NCBI GenBank assembly: GCA_027596035.1
Contig: JADGJA010000343.1
Span: 1 to 22,259 of the forward strand
DNA from: Thoreauomyces humboldtii
Taxonomy: Eukaryota; Chytridiomycota; Chytridiomycetes; Spizellomycetales; Powellomycetaceae
Length of the DNA: 22,259 nucleotides
Direction of reading: 5' to 3'
Position 1 is the stretch's first letter; every line of letters starts with the position of its first letter. The notes beneath the pieces were generated by a model that was not told where the DNA came from, ran no database searches, and worked only from the letters and a program-made list of their open reading frames with translations. Shown here one piece after another: positions 21,260-22,259 of the stretch. The translations under genes were made by a program, and so were the position numbers.

Positions 21260-22259
21260 ATGACTGTCGTCGCTGCGTCTCATCACCATCAGCAAGACTC
21301 ACCCGGAGCGACCGGAACAGGACACTACAGCGAGACCTGCGGCTCCAGCGCGGGTCGACGACGAGGACCTAGTCGCACGGGAACCAATGCGCCGTCGGGT
21401 CGCAACTCGATCGAACCAAACTGGCAGACGGCCAACAACGTTAATGGGTCGCAGGGAGCGACTGGGGGTGGTGGAGGAGGTGGTGGAGGGATGACAGCTA
21501 GAGCCTTCAGACAGCAATATCAGCAGCAAATGCATCATCCTCCGGTTCACGACCCGTCGGTTCTGAAATTGCCTCAGATATCGCTGGTGAACGAGTTCTG
21601 TACTGTCAACAGATCACCCAACAATGTCGCTTCCACGGCGTCGAGGCAGAATCATGGTCAACAGTCGCAGCACGATGTCTTCCCACCCGCTTCTCGTCAC
21701 GGAAAACCCCGATCCGCTGTCGGTGGTCGCTCCGGTCCTGGCGTATCACTGATGCTCCCACCTCTCCATCAACCGGGAGGAGGAGGAGGTGGAAAGCAAG
21801 GCACAAACCTCAATCGAAACATCGTGCAGCAGAAGCAAACATCCCCGGCTCCACCTCCTCACATTCCTCAACACCACTACCATCAACAGCTGCAACAGCA
21901 TCAGCAACTGTACCAGCAACAGCAGAATCAACAGCAAAACCGACCCCGAACGCGTTCGGCAGCTTCCCGAAGCTCAGTGACATCCTCACGACCGACGACC
22001 CGAGGAACGACAGCAGCATCGAACTGCACACCCGTCCATCACACATTCGGAGTCCTGATAACAGGATCGTCACTCCTACCGCACCCACAAGCACACCAAC
22101 AGCAGCAGTCTCAACCAACCGGAACAGCATCACCACCGAGAACTCCCCACCACCACGAATCCTTCTTCCGACGACGAAACCCATCCAGTCCAACCCACCA
22201 CCACCACCACACCCACCATCATCACCACCACCGACAGCTCCAGCTACCACTCCCTCATC
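21260..22259 (+). CDS. Gln/His/Pro-rich hypothetical protein, N-terminal part, runs off the window
   Basis: From ATG 21260 (MTVVAASHHHQQDSP) the frame stays open for 333 codons to the end of the window. It contains a glycine run (about 21467-21491), the short non-repetitive segment VLKLPQISLVNEFCTVNRSP, another glycine run, a Gln/His block (HYHQQLQQHQQLYQQQQN), Arg/Ser-rich sequence and long histidine runs after about 22186. No domain is recognised; it resembles the disordered part of a fungal transcription factor or RNA-binding protein. From about 21800 onward a second frame is also open and looks at least as protein-like (NAFGSFPKLSDILTTDDP, then Thr/Pro-rich). An unseen intron or a frameshift may therefore move the true reading there. 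The opposite-strand ORF at 21810-22250 is only the mirror of this second frame. Confidence 0.5.
   Translation, partial: MTVVAASHHHQQDSPGATGTGHYSETCGSSAGRRRGPSRTGTNAPSGRNSIEPNWQTANNVNGSQGATGGGGGGGGGMTARAFRQQYQQQMHHPPVHDPSVLKLPQISLVNEFCTVNRSPNNVASTASRQNHGQQSQHDVFPPASRHGKPRSAVGGRSGPGVSLMLPPLHQPGGGGGGKQGTNLNRNIVQQKQTSPAPPPHIPQHHYHQQLQQHQQLYQQQQNQQQNRPRTRSAASRSSVTSSRPTTRGTTAASNCTPVHHTFGVLITGSSLLPHPQAHQQQQSQPTGTASPPRTPHHHESFFRRRNPSSPTHHHHHTHHHHHHRQLQLPLPH

Noticed and set aside
21810..22250. 146-codon minus-strand ORF rich in Gly and Val
   Set aside because: It is the reverse of a Thr/Pro/Ser-coding frame in a repetitive region; a common artefact of such sequence.
1..22259. tRNA, rRNA, CRISPR arrays, transposable elements
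   Set aside because: I looked for B-box-like GGTTCGA motifs, regularly spaced direct repeats, terminal inverted repeats and transposase or reverse-transcriptase motifs. Hits such as GGTTCGATG at 7366 and 7841 fall inside coding sequence and lack a cloverleaf.

Overview
The window is eukaryotic nuclear DNA, most likely from a fungus. The reasons are short GT-AG introns (about 47-143 bp) that restore reading frames across recognisable proteins, a nuclear-encoded mitochondrial insertase with a targeting peptide (OXA1), Gln/His/Pro/Ser-rich low-complexity proteins, and gene spacing of roughly 0.2-1.2 kb. There are no bacterial operons, CRISPR, rRNA, tRNA or intact transposons. I cannot fix the lineage from sequence alone. 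An early-diverging (zoosporic) fungus or a basidiomycete would both fit; a chytrid-like origin is my guess, not something I see directly.

Layout. A small basic hypothetical protein lies on the minus strand at 18-961 (four proposed exons). An unresolved stretch follows at 962-2145. OXA1, the mitochondrial inner-membrane insertase (minus, four exons), occupies 2146-3767. A single-exon TSTD2/TrhO-type rhodanese (minus) lies at 4034-5404. A mostly non-coding stretch at 5405-6644 carries one doubtful ORF. At 6645-9427 (minus, four exons) is an 852-residue protein with five CxxC pairs and a GGGG-[KR][YF]RTGKWRP signature. At 10239-12049 (minus, four exons) is a PIN/auxin-efflux-carrier family membrane transporter. 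A 1.1 kb divergent intergenic region separates it from a 992-residue coiled-coil protein (plus, two exons) at 13191-16221. At 16379-17578 (plus) is a Ser/Thr-rich probable surface protein with unresolved 3' splicing. At 18190-20516 (plus, three exons) is a 728-residue second member of the CxxC/RTGKWRP family. From 21260 to the window end (plus) is the N-terminal part of a Gln/His/Pro-rich protein, open at the edge.

The most notable content is the pair of CxxC/RTGKWRP proteins about 9 kb apart on opposite strands. They share start context, an N-terminal helix, a Gln/Pro-rich linker, five CxxC pairs and the C-LPH tail with near-identical spacing, but their C-terminal regions look unrelated. I know of no named domain for this module. 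Otherwise the genes look like independent chromosomal neighbours: mitochondrial biogenesis (OXA1), tRNA or sulfur metabolism (rhodanese), membrane transport (PIN-like) and structure (coiled coil). I see no sign of one shared pathway.
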